From Strobilurus pachycystidiatus (Eukaryota > Basidiomycota > Agaricomycetes > Agaricales > Physalacriaceae), in NCBI GenBank assembly GCA_019915135.1, contig JAHLMK010000003.1:2790001-2854000 (forward strand): DNA of 64,000 bases, given 5' to 3'. This document shows, piece after piece, positions 34,590 through 45,500 of the stretch. The notes under the pieces were generated by a model. It did not search any database. It was not told the DNA's origin and saw only the letters and a program-made list of their open reading frames with translations. The position numbers and the translations under genes are program-made. Within the stretch, counting starts at the first letter, position 1. Each line of letters opens with the position of its first letter.

Positions 34590-36101
34590 ATGGTCCGACT
34601 TCGACCCGCCTACCTACCTCCCAAGAACGACGAACGAAAGCCATACGCCCTCCGCGCCATGTCGTCTATTCGCTGGTCGACTTACCAGGACTTCAGAGCT
34701 GTCGCACGGGGTCGTACGTTGGAGCATGGGCGTCGGAGAACCCGCAGACTTGGCGAATCAGACCCTCTGCGTGCGTAACCTGTAAAATCGGAGTCCGTTT
34801 TGCTGATAGTACCTTTAGACGAAGAGAAAACCTCGCACCATCGGACAACGAACGACTACTGCTTGCCGAACCCAAAAACGATCTGGATGGGTTGGTGACA
34901 ACAACCAAGAGATTCACGACTGCAATCAATCGGTTAAATGGCCCGACGGACAATTCCTTGGAGACTCAACGCAATGACTCCCATGTGTATTGGTACGGGA
35001 AGTGGAAGTATTACATCGCCAAAGAGATCCTCGCCAGGAAGCTCGCTGGTGAGCTTTCTTCTTTCCTCTTACATTAAATCTTGTCTAATATTGCCAAGAT
35101 AAACGAGCAGAAATGGATGCCTATTGGCTGGCTACCAACGGATGTGAGTGGACACGCTCTCTTGACAAAATGTACGAGCTCAAGGCGTCGTAATAGTCGC
35201 CAGGAACTCCAAAGATATCAAGGAGATGCATGACAGTACGTTCTGACGGCCGCGCACAGATGGACCTCACCGACGTTTTTATTTCCAGTACTATTTAAAG
35301 AATTGTTTGAGTTCCCCGAGCTTGAAGGCGACGAACCCATTCGACTTGCACCTGTTCCCCTCTGGGCGAGGGCGGTACACCAAGCTACAGACGGATCGAA
35401 AGGCTTCACGGCGGACTATCCACCCCCTAACGCGAACGGGCCGGCACCACCTCGATTCCACCATGCCCCGCCACCTGATGATGACGATAACGGAGACGAT
35501 CATGATCCCCATGCACCTGGACCCGCTCCGCCAGCGGCCTCAATCATCGCTCAACATGCTGCTGGTGATGGTGGCACTCGGAAGGGCAAGGCGTCTGATG
35601 CGTCCGGTCAATCGAGTCGCAATTCCGCGAAGGATCCTAAAGGTTTGTTGTCACGAGATGCACCATGACAATAGTTGCACCCAAAGTTACTCCCTTCACC
35701 GGTACGAAGCGCCCCAGCATACTTGATCTGCTCGAGGGCATGGACAGTGGGCCTTCTTCAAAAAAGAAGGCACGAATTGCAAAGCCAGGTGAGTGCGATA
35801 TTATCTAGTCCACTAGCATGACTGACTTGATCATAGCCATTACAAGGACTCCCGTCCGAAAGGCGCAACCTCTCCCGATGACGCCTCCGTCCTCCACTCT
35901 CAAGGGGGCGAAGCACAGACTTTCACCAGGTTAGTTGCTGTGTTGCCCTTTCAAACTCAATCTGACTGGCTTGCAGACCGGCGACCTGCTACTAAGATTT
36001 TTCCCATGACGCCTCCTTTCAGTGATCCGGAGTCAGATACACCCACCGCAAGTGGAAGCTCCCAGAAAGACGCGATTACATTGACGATGACTGAAATATG
36101 A
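34590..36101 (+). CDS. Hypothetical protein, 397 aa, eight exons, intact
   Basis: The exons are 34590-34774, 34810-35048, 35099-35143, 35197-35235, 35289-35642, 35675-35788, 35837-35929 and 35977-36101. Every phase agrees and the chain is open to TGA at 36099-36101. I chose the ATG in GCGCCATGG because it has an excellent context. The introns are very short (35, 50, 53, 53, 32, 48 and 47 nt). Residues 20-140 are basic and helical (ALRAMSSIRWSTYQDF, VTTTKRFTTAINRLNG, WYGKWKYYIAKEILARKLAD). A Pro/Asp-rich linker follows (HHAPPPDDDDNGDDHDPH). The C-terminus has an NLS-like SSKKKARIAKP and SP/TP sites (MTPPSSTLK, KIFPMTPPFSDPESDTP) that could be CDK targets. No known domain. Its divergent pairing with the SPT5-like gene and position beside the KDZ gene suggest a nuclear role, by context only. 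Confidence 0.65.
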
Positions 36102-36272
36102 TTTACGACTACAATATATCTACCTTCCATAATCACGAATTGCGACCCTACTTTGATTACGATTACCATACGACGCTCTTATTGTTATCTAAAACCTGTC
36201 TTTTTGTACGCTAGTGCTCTTTTTCTGCTACCGTCACATCCACCCATCTTCATACCTATTTCCTCACCTAAA

Positions 36273-39200
36273 ATGACCAAAGGATCGGGCTCGAAACCGA
36301 AACCGAAACCAAAGAAACGGAAAGCACCAGCGGTGGAATTGATGCCATCGGTTGCGTCGGGGGAGCCGCCACCGGGCTACGGGCAGCCGGGCTACGATCT
36401 GGGGGATCACGGGTTGCGAAATAAAAAGAGGAAGACCGATGTCGATGAGGAGGAAGACGAAGAGGGCGCGGAGCATGACCAACCCGCCCCGATGGTTGAT
36501 GTCGATGACAGCAACCCGCTTGGCGAAGGCACATCGATGGCCGGGGCGGACACACCGATTGGGAAGGACGAGCACGACACTAGTCGTTATCAGGTGAGCC
36601 TGGACTGGGGCGTATATGTCAGATAAATGAGACTAAACCCAGGGAGCTTCTGAAGAGATGAAGCGCTTGATGTCGCGCATGGGTCTCATTATCGACTACA
36701 TGTTCGCCAACGACTCCGACATCACAATCGGCGATACATGTGCATGCGGCAAACGGGTTCGAACATGCCTGTGCTTCGACTGTACACATCTGCAGGCGTA
36801 CTGCCCTGAATGTTTCTTGGCGGTTCATACGGCGAATCCCTGGCATTGGGTGCATGAATGGGACGGGAACTAAGGCTTCTTCGTGAAGAAGGATCAACTG
36901 AGTCGATGCTCCACATTCGGCCACCGCCCTAACGAAGACTCGAATTGCGCCACCTATGCGGGAGGGGGAAGAGACATTGGGTTTACGCTGGTCGATCTCA
37001 ATGGGGTCCATACCACGCGAGTCCGTTTCCGCAGGTGTCAAGAGTCGATGAGGGGCACAGTGACCATGGATCGTTTCGAACAGTTGTTGGCGGCTCGCGT
37101 CTTTCCCTCCACATCGAAACAACCGACGGTGGGGTTCACTTGGGAGCTAATGAGGGATTTCCACCTCCACTGTCTCACTTCGAAAAAGTCTGCTTTTGAC
37201 TATCGCGGCCCTGCAGCGAAAAACTGACAATGCGTTCCCGAAAGATGTGCAGGTTCGTCTAGGCGCTAGATGTTGAGACTTGTACTCATAAGCATGTTGT
37301 AGGATCTCGTTCGACAGTTCACTCGTGCCCACAGAATCTACGCTGCATGCATCGCCTTGAAACGTAGCGGGAATATCCATGGACTAGGCAAGTTGCCGGC
37401 CTTCAGGAATCGCGCTCCCGACACCGTTGTCGTTCCTTGCTTTTCGTGTCCGATCGTGGGATTCAACATCTCCGCAGAAGAATGGGACAGCGCTCCTGCT
37501 CGCTACATGTAAGTTTCTTTCTTCAGCTCGAATGGAACTAATCTAATGTGGTACAGTCATAGTGTGCAGTACCCGCTCAGCGTTGACGGACACTTCGGAT
37601 TGCAACGCGTCGCAAAGGTGGATGACGCGGACGATGTGGCCATTTCGGGAGACAAGGGGTTCTTCGACCTCGACTCAACATACAACGCATACGTGAAGAA
37701 ATTCGTGCTTGATGATGAAGAGGTATGTTTGAACTTCACTCTTATACGCGTTCGTGTTCAACTCAAGCCATATTACAGAATTCCAGCTGCTCCCGGTCCA
37801 ACGCTATCGAGATGCAGAACAAGCTAAAATTCAAGGGTTGTGTTATCACCGGAGTTGTGGGTGTGACTTGTGGACGCCATTTCGTGTTTCAGTCAATGGT
37901 GGATCTTCACAAGGGAGAATGGTGAGTTGAGGCCAATGATTCGAAAAGCCTGACGAATTGAAAGGCTTGTAGGTTCACCAACACTGACTTTGCGGTCGCT
38001 CGTGCTATGAGACAGTTCATGATGTCAGCGTTTGTGGCGAAGAATCTGGCCGGGGCGAAGTCGTTCCGCCGGATACTGCTAATCTACGACGTGGCGTGCC
38101 AATTCTGCATCAACTTCAAGGCACGATTCAAGTACAGCTTTCCCGACTTTGCCTTTGTGGTCGACCTTGCATACTTCCTCATAGCCAAGATGCATCTATA
38201 CTGCCACATCGAGGACTGCAAATACAAGTTCAACCTGAACTATTTCCTTGGTTCGGGTCATGGTGAAGGTATCGAGACGGGCTGGGCGGAGTCGAAGCAG
38301 GCTGGGGGTAGTACGCGTCAGATGAACGCCGGTCACCGCCATGACAAAATCAATGACTTTACCAACTTCTGGAATTGGCTGAAGGTTGTAGGGCTACGTG
38401 AGCATTTCTGTCGAATTCACCCGTCTGTCCTAATCAGTTTGAACAGCTGCGTTCCTCGAAAAGCATCTTCTTGCGGCTCGTGCGAAACTGAGCGCCAAGG
38501 CGAACAAGTTTGTCGAGAGCTCGCGTCTGTTCGGTCGAGAGCTCGTGGAAGAGTGGACCCAGCTCAGCGATGCCCATGTTCCTTGGGTCGAGTTGATGAA
38601 GAGAGATGGGATAACGCAGGCCGAAAAGGACAAATGGGAGAGTCCGTTCCGACTGCATTTGGCGAAACGTAAGTACCGTGCTCGAGTTTATCACGCCAGG
38701 AGAGTTCATCGATTTGCAGTGCCGAGCAAGGATGATGTCTTGAAGAGCCTCGAAGCGGAGGAGGAGCGTCAAGTTCACGTCACGGCGAAGGGAACGAGAC
38801 TGACTGTGAAGAATCTCGCAGTTCAGTGGATCAGCAAAGGGATTGTAATCCAGGAAAAGCAGTACGTACGAGCTGCATTCGGCTTGGCTATCGCTGACCG
38901 TATCCAGGAGCCAAATCATCCGAGACCGGAAGAGGGACGGCGATACTGACGAAGTCGAGAAGGCGCGTACGTCTCTGGCGAAGGAGATTCAAGCGTTGAG
39001 GAAGATCCAACTTTGGGATCTCCCAATCCTGGAAAGCTTGCTTATCGCTGTCTCCGAAGAGGGCAAGGCACCGGAGCAGGAGCTCATCTTGCTCCCATCC
39101 GACCTGCTAGCCAAATCAGTTCGCAAGAAACTCAACATTGACCCCCAGGACGACATCTTTGCGCGACTGCGAAGGCGACATTGCACCATCGAATACCGGC

Positions 39201-40187
39201 TTCGTGAAGGACAGTGTAACGAGTCCATAACTTCTTTGCAGCGTCATTCTTCACACCATGCTGCTACGGGACGTCAAGCATCGCCATGCGAGGGGTGTCA
39301 CCATGAACTTACGCTCCATGAAGCACATCAACACGGTCATCACCAAAAAGACCAAGTACGCTAATGCGTACGCTCATGCTCGTCGTTGCATACTTCGCTT
39401 ACAGGGGAAGGCAGAACTGGCTGACTTCCCCAAGTTGGCAGCGTCTGACATGTGGGCAAAGAAAGCTGGGCAGGCTGCTGAGCTAGGAGACGGCGAAAGG
39501 GAAGATAGTTGGATTTGGACATATGGACATCTGAAGAATCTCGATACGGCCCAACGCAAAGACTTCATCAACGAAGGTACCGTTTTCCGATTTGCCCTGA
39601 TGGCGAAGACTGACAACTCATCTCTTAGTTCGCCGAGTGATCTGGTTTCGAGCATACGAGGATGTGAAACGTTGGACCGAGGAAGTGGACTCTTTGGAGG
39701 CCGAGTTTCGTCGGTTCATTGAGGCTTGCAGAAACATGAGTACTTCCTGGTTGACAGTGGCGAAGTCGTCTCCCACTGAAGACCCTGTCGTGTCTTTGGG
39801 TGTGCCTACTTCCTGGTTGACAGTGGCGAAGTCGTCTCCCACTGAAGACCTTGTCGTGTCTTTGGGTGTGCCCGAGAAGGCAGCAACGGCCGGTTACACC
39901 GTTTACGCGATGCACAAAGCTCACATGTTTGCGAAGATGGCCACCGGTGCATTGGAGCGTTTCGAGAAAGCTGGGGGTGGGTATCCCTCAGAGGGACAAA
40001 CTCTATGGCAATACCTGGATGGGAGGCGACCCGTCCACGAGTTCAATTGGGATAACCATTTGGCTGGGTCAGAGACGGAGGCCGAGATAGAGCAAGAACG
40101 AAAGGAGACCCTTCGTTAGTACCACGCGGCCGATGATGATGCAGACGGAGATGTCGATGACGGAGATATAGACCCAGAGACTGTTTA
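36273..40187 (+). pseudogene. KDZ-class (Kyakuja-Dileera-Zisupton) transposase with CxC2 cluster, inactivated
   Basis: The gene starts at ATG 36273 with a basic, NLS-like N-terminus (KPKPKPKKRKAP). The CxC2 cysteine cluster (CACGKRVRTCLCFDC ... YCPECF ... HPWHW-like) lies at about 36737-36850. The transposase core follows. The first Asp is in LSVDGHFGLQRV (about 37570), the second Asp in LLIYDVACQFCINF (about 38080), KMHLYCH is near 38190, and the Glu/Trp motif GSGHGEGIETGWAESKQ is near 38253. The chain needs introns at 36594-36642, 37253-37302, 37509-37556, 37723-37778, 37922-37972, 38398-38446, 38669-38719 and one near 38862-38910, all phase-consistent. Lesions are TAA at 36871-36873, a frameshift near 37195, another near 39240, and TAG at 40117-40119. 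KDZ genes are a large fungal DNA-transposon class. I found no terminal repeats by eye. Confidence 0.88.
39741..39872. repeat. 66-bp in-frame tandem duplication in KDZ tail
   Basis: Units 39741-39806 and 39807-39872 differ at one base (CCCTG versus CCTTG). Each encodes TSWLTVAKSSPTEDxVVSLG, so the duplication adds 22 residues without changing frame. Confidence 0.93.
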
Positions 40188-40702
40188 AACCTTTGTAACA
40201 CGATTTTGTCAACAGATTAATCTCGGAGGAGGGCGAATCGTCGTCCGCGCGTCCCCTTGCCGTCGGCCTCTGGGCTTATACCCAACCAAGAACGCGTTAA
40301 TCGGTGCTGTGGATATTCAACATACTCTCGTAGGTCAGTCAGTGTTCACTGATTAACACAACGTGTAACTGACGGAAGTTCCAGCTTCGCTCATCTTGCC
40401 CCCCTCGTTTCAGCATCTCAGAATGGCCAAAGGACGCCTCGCCGGTTAGTCAGATTGTTATCCTCGACCAGCCCGGTTTACAGACGCGTGGGCCATCAGG
40501 GACCGAATTATTGTCGCTGGGTGGGCAAGGCAAGCTCCACTCATCGCCGCATATGGCACGAACGGCTTCGACAAGTTCTGTATCAATTTGCGGAGGAGCT
40601 GTTGCATTCGTATGTGCAGCGGCATGTGTTTGGTGTCGGATACACCGGGCAGATGGTCGCTGATGGGATTGCGCTGCCGACTATTGCGACGATGGACAAT
40701 TT

Positions 40703-40994
40703 AGTATGTATTCAGTAATTTGCAAATTTGCCATGTCTGTGAACCCATATTTTGCAAATTTGCCATGGACATGGCCCAGCCCAGCCCAGCCCAGCCCAGC
40801 CCAGCCAGCCCCGCCCAGCCGCCCCAGCCCCATTTGCCATGTCCATGTATGTGACACCACAATTGACTCTTTTTGTTAAGGTGACCCATACATGATCCAC
40901 CTAGTATTCACTACCTATCCACCTTGTTCTAAGAATAGTATGTATTCAGTAATTTGCAAATTTGCCATGTCTGTGAACCCATATTTTGCAAATT
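40703..40994. repeat. 58-bp direct repeats flanking a 176-bp insert
   Basis: The 58-bp word starting AGTATGTATTCAGTAATTTG is identical at 40703-40760 and 40937-40994. The insert between them contains the CCCAG tract and two inverted TTTGCCATG(G)ACATG words. The second copy is followed by different sequence. Confidence 0.9.
40774..40810. repeat. (CCCAG)n pentanucleotide tract
   Basis: There are six or more CCCAG units, decaying into CCAGCC/CCGCC at the right end. It is bordered on each side by TGCCATG-type words in opposite orientation. Confidence 0.85.
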
Positions 40995-41197
40995 AGGGAT
41001 AATTTTTCTTTTTTCAGCTTCAGTTTTTCATATGATTTGACCCTTTCACAGTGCCTTTCATTCCAGCAATATAAATCCAGCCTGAAATGCCTATGCAGCA
41101 AATGTTATTTTTTTAGACCATCTGATGGATATTTTGCAATTTGGGGATTTGAAGCATACGTACATCATCTGTTTTGGTAAATTCGTAGCCAAACATG

Positions 41198-41275
41198 CCA
41201 CCTTGGCCCAGTGGTCGGGCCTGAGAAATGCGTTTCCCAAGCTGAAGGGTCGTGCGTTCAATTCCTGCTGGGGCC
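41198..41275 (+). ncRNA. tRNA-like segment with pol III A and B boxes (SINE head or tRNA relic)
   Basis: TTGGCCCAGTGG fits the A-box consensus (TRGYNNARNGG) and GCGTTCAATTCC fits the B-box (GWTCRANNC), spaced as in a tRNA. A D-stem GCCC/GGGC forms. The anticodon and T stems pair poorly and no convincing acceptor stem is visible. It therefore looks like a tRNA-derived SINE head or a decayed tRNA. A T-run follows the B box after about 15 bp. Confidence 0.45.
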
Positions 41276-41383
41276 ATTTTTTATCATCTTGCCCCCGGCG
41301 CCCGTCGTCTTGTCTGTCATTGGATTGCTTATTTGCCTTTTTTGTATTACTGATTGATCAGTCAGATTTGCCAAATAATGTGA

Positions 41384-42559
41384 TTATCGGCTGGCAATTA
41401 CAGCGATTCATTCACTGTCCGCACTCACACCGTGGCGCCACCCTCGTTTGACGACTCAGGGGACGAGCCCGTTAACACAGCGAATGCCGAACGTCGTTTT
41501 CAACACGGGGATATTCTTCCCCGCCAACGAGAAGTCATCATCTTCAGGGACGCGCAGGACAATCACCCCCTTCGACATCATGGCAATGGATTCCTTAACC
41601 CCGACATAGTTGATTGTTTCACTTGGCACGTCGAGGACGAGAAACCGATCGGACTGTCATTCCGCTTATCCGCCGAACACACCTATACGGCCGTACTTCA
41701 GCTAGAGGACTGGCCTATGGCCAATGACACAATCACTCAGCTCAACCGCCGGCGTGTTATAAACGGAATCGAGGAAGCCATAAACCCCACGTCCACAGAA
41801 TACAGCGAGCGCACCATTGACGAGATTGAGGGTCTGCACAACGACAGTATCACGACATACGCAGATTTACTCACCTATGGGCGCGGCAGCATGACGCTCG
41901 CCATCGAGGAACCTTATACGCGACGCTGCAAAGACGTCCTGTTGGCACGGTTCTTCCCCGAACGGGTGGAAACACTTCGAAACCCCGACACGGGCCAAAC
42001 CCATTACTTCCTTCGGTCGGAATACTCCACATCAATGGAGGTTCGCATCACACCATGGGCGAAAAAGCTAGCGGCATTGCGATATGGGAGACACTACCTC
42101 GTCCAAGGTATGAATCGTCTAGCCCAAGCACTTCTCACGACGAAATGGCGAAACACCATAGATGGATTTCCCCGGACCGATGACACGCACCATTACTTTC
42201 GTTGGCACTGTGTTTTTTTTCGTCTACTCGATAATGACGCTATCCCAACAGCACAGGGGTTTCGTGCGCTTTGTCTCCACGGTGGATATATCAAGGATGG
42301 ACGAATGGAAACAAGGGCACCACTCGTGCCACAGAACCCGCTGCTTACTTGGCAAGAGGAAGAATTCCTCCATCACGCAGCACTTACCCTCGAAGCAGGT
42401 GGGCACCACGAGCTCGCCAACACGCTCAGAACCATTCGCCTTCAACGAATCCTACTTCCGGACGAAATTTACAGGCTTTTGGAACTTGGGTATCTCGATC
42501 CTCTCGATACCTTCGACGATTCGGGTTATAGGCGTGGCTTCATGGCTGATAAGTTGTAG
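41384..42559 (+). CDS. Gag-position ORF, about 391 codons, no start codon seen
   Basis: The frame is open from 41384 and protein-like from VAPPSFDDSGDEPVNTANAE at 41432, but there is no ATG until the middle (WPMANDTITQ). It must start from an upstream exon or an unusual start, or its 5' end is lost. Features are an N-terminal acidic stretch, a central basic helical part (TPWAKKLAALRYGRHYLVQG), and a C-terminal leucine-rich region (RTIRLQRILLPDEIYRLLEL). No CCHC knuckle and no protease DSG/DTG context is convincing. Position immediately upstream of pol suggests a capsid-type protein. I recognise no family, so this is inference from order. Confidence 0.5.
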   Translation, partial: LSAGNYSDSFTVRTHTVAPPSFDDSGDEPVNTANAERRFQHGDILPRQREVIIFRDAQDNHPLRHHGNGFLNPDIVDCFTWHVEDEKPIGLSFRLSAEHTYTAVLQLEDWPMANDTITQLNRRRVINGIEEAINPTSTEYSERTIDEIEGLHNDSITTYADLLTYGRGSMTLAIEEPYTRRCKDVLLARFFPERVETLRNPDTGQTHYFLRSEYSTSMEVRITPWAKKLAALRYGRHYLVQGMNRLAQALLTTKWRNTIDGFPRTDDTHHYFRWHCVFFRLLDNDAIPTAQGFRALCLHGGYIKDGRMETRAPLVPQNPLLTWQEEEFLHHAALTLEAGGHHELANTLRTIRLQRILLPDEIYRLLELGYLDPLDTFDDSGYRRGFMADKL

Positions 42560-45500
42560 TGTAAGCGCCACGAACAACTGCTCCATTTCAAAACACTTAC
42601 CTACCTTCAGATTTGAGACGACGAACACAGAAGCAAGTCTCGAGAGTCTGACAATATTTCGTGATTACAGTTACGATCATCGGCCTTGTCATGGCCCGCA
42701 CCCAACTCTATCATTCATTTCTTCGTTTGATTTCACCTGCCCATTGTTATCATCATATTCCGACTCGTTTCCGGCCCCAAATGATATTCCGTACCATAAC
42801 CACCCACCTCAGTCTACCACGATCGGGCGCATTGTTGTTGCCTTGTATGCCGTATCCTTTCCGTTACTCAAATGTATCACCACGTACCCACCTCAGTTAC
42901 TACTATCCGCGTTTTTTACTTGTTCACTACTTGTACTGTTGTCCGTTCGAAAATGTACTTCATTTCCGAGCAATTCAGCTGAGTACAGAAAGAACTCTGA
43001 AACACAAGATAAATTGAAGATGAAGTACTTCAATTTAAAAAGTAGCCAGGGAGGAGGATGGGTTCATTTGATACTGCATCCAACAGTACAGAAAACACAA
43101 ATCAAATTGGATCTAGGCATGTATTGTACGGACAATTACAAGTTTGAGGAAGAAGACTTGTTGATTTGCTGTGCAGACAATCACCCGTACCCAGAAGCAA
43201 CGGACAACATATTCACCATGTACAAGACAGTGGACCGAAAAGTTAAGCCTGTCTCAGGCACCTTCCCAGAAGAAGCCAGGGTATTACGAACCATACCAAA
43301 GGATCCATTATTATCACTCGAAACCTTACCATTCAAACCACCAGAGTTTATCCCTACAAAACGCTTAACTACGGACCGAATGGACAGCCTAGAAGTCAAC
43401 CAGGAAGGTTTTCTGTTACCAGAAGAAGAAAAACTTTTCAAACACATACTCCGTATACACGAAAAAACACTTCCATATGAAGAAAAGGATCGCGGTACGT
43501 TGAGTCGGGAATACTTCTCAGACTATATAATGGCCACCGTACCACACGTCCCTTGGGAATACAGAAACATTCCAATACCCCCTGGAATCAGAGACAAGGT
43601 AGTAGAACTGCTCAAAGGCAAAATAGCAGCAGGAGTATACGAACCCAGCCAGTCATCTTACCGATGCAGATGGTTTTGCGTATTGAAGAAAAATGGAACA
43701 CTACGCATGATCCATGATTTACAACCACTCAACAAAGTATCCATACGAGATGCTGGACAACTACCCATTCTAGACGATTTTGTAGAACCATTTGGAGGAA
43801 GTCAGTGCTTCACAGTATTTGATCTATTTTGGGGATTTGACGCAAGATTAGTCCATCCTAAATCCCGAGATCTAACAGCATTCTATACGCCTCTAGGATT
43901 GCTACGACTCACTGCACTACCAATGGGATATACCAATTCACCAGCAGAATTCCAAAACTGCATGACATTCGTCTTACAGCCTGAAATTCCAGAATCAGCC
44001 AATATATTCATCGACGACTTAGGAATAAAAGGACCTCGAACAGCATACCCTGATAAACATGGTCAACCGGCACGCCTTAAAGAAAATCCTGGAATTAGAC
44101 GTTTTATATGGGAACATGCCCAAGACGTTCATCGTGTCATGCATCGTGTAGAGTGTGTCGGTGCCACATTTTCACCTAAGAAAGTTCAAATGTGTCGACC
44201 AAAAGCAGTGATAGTAGGACAAACATGCAGTGCGGAGGGTCGTACACCAGATCAAGAGCGAGTATCCAAGATCTTAAAATGGCCAACACCCACCACTGTT
44301 ACCGAAGTCAGGGGCTTTCTGGGACTATGTGGCACAGTACGAATCTGGATAGAAAATTATTCTCAATTAGCACGACCACTCACAGAGCTGACACGAGCAA
44401 CACAAGACTTTATTTGGACAGAAAAACGCAATCAAGCTTTCGAAACGTTAAAAGCCAAGGTAGCAGACACAACAGCGCTTCGTGCAATCGACTACAGGTC
44501 CAAAGAACCTATAATCCTGTCAGTAGACACCAGCTATATTGCCGTAGGAATGATTCTTTCACAAAAGGATGATCGAGGCATAAGGCGACCAGCTCGATAC
44601 GGATCATTACCCTTAAATTCAGTCGAATGCAGATATTCCCAGCCAAAACTGGAACTATATGGGCTATACCGAGCATTGCGACATTGGCGAATATACCTAA
44701 TTGGAGCACCCTCGCTAAGGGTAGAAATGGATGCCAAATACATAAAGGGAATGCTTAACGAGCCGGATTTACAACCAACCGCAGTAATCAACAGGTGGAT
44801 TCAAGGAATTTTAATGTTTGACTTCCAACTAGAACATGTACCAGCTACCAGGTTCAAAGGGCCAGACGCACTATCCCGACGAAGAGCAGCACCTGGTGAA
44901 GAACCTAATGAATTGCAACATGAGGACGACGAATGGCTGGACAACATAGCACTTATGACCTTGATTCCAAGCCTGGACCAATTTCAAAGCAACGGACAAC
45001 AACTGGAAAAAGTACTAGAAAACGTACAAGAGCCAGGCACAAATCAAACCTCCCCTCGACAAAATACAGCCGATCAAGAATTATATGAAATCTACAATTA
45101 TTTAAACAGTGACGAAAGCTCGAAACTGCAGCTGAGTCAACAATTCTCAACTAATCAGCAAAGAAAACGATTTATCAAACGAACACTACAATATTTTGTG
45201 AATAATAAACGCATGTTCAAAAGAACACGGCAAGGACATCCTCTTAAAGTCATATTTGACCCACAAGCTCGACCAACAATCCTAGAATGGGCTCATGACA
45301 AACTAGGACACAGAGGAATCCACACAGTCATGGAACTACTACGTCAACGTTTCTACTGGCCATACATGCATAAAGATGTTCACGATTTCATTGCATCGTG
45401 CCACGAATGTCAAATCCGAAATCTAATTCAAGTACAAATACCACCCACTATATCACGACCCACCCACATCATGCAAAAAGTATTCTTGGACGTAATGTTC

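Larger units (their letters stand above)
40188..41383. other. Region between KDZ and Gypsy pol, with a possible gene start
   Basis: The 3' flank of the KDZ gene is followed by an ATG at 40423 (MAKGRLA). A GT..AG intron at 40445-40482 leads in frame to DAWAIRDRIIVAGWARQAPL, but this soon changes frame (LLHSYVQRHVFGVGYTGQMV in another frame) and ends at a repeat boundary at 40703. I treat it as a truncated, unrecognised gene start. The rest is AT-rich repeat sequence and a tRNA-like segment (listed separately). Confidence 0.4.

Noticed and set aside
36871..36873. TAA in the KDZ CxC2 region explained by an intron
   Set aside because: No GT..AG pair around it restores a better frame, and the coding sequence reads through naturally on both sides (WHWVHEWDGN and GFFVKKDQ).
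31231..40187. Search for a TET/JBP gene beside the KDZ transposase
   Set aside because: Neither neighbouring protein has the HxD...H dioxygenase pattern, so this known KDZ association is not present here.
40188..41431. Search for a 5' LTR matching 48540-49131
   Set aside because: No matching sequence is visible. The GTGGCGCC at 41432 resembles a primer-binding-site start (TGGCGCC), but without an LTR this cannot be supported.
42560..43019. Hydrophobic stretch in the pol frame (LLLSAFFTCSLLVLLSV) as a membrane domain
   Set aside because: It lies upstream of the probable pol start, in a CT-rich transition zone that is open in two frames, so it is probably not translated.
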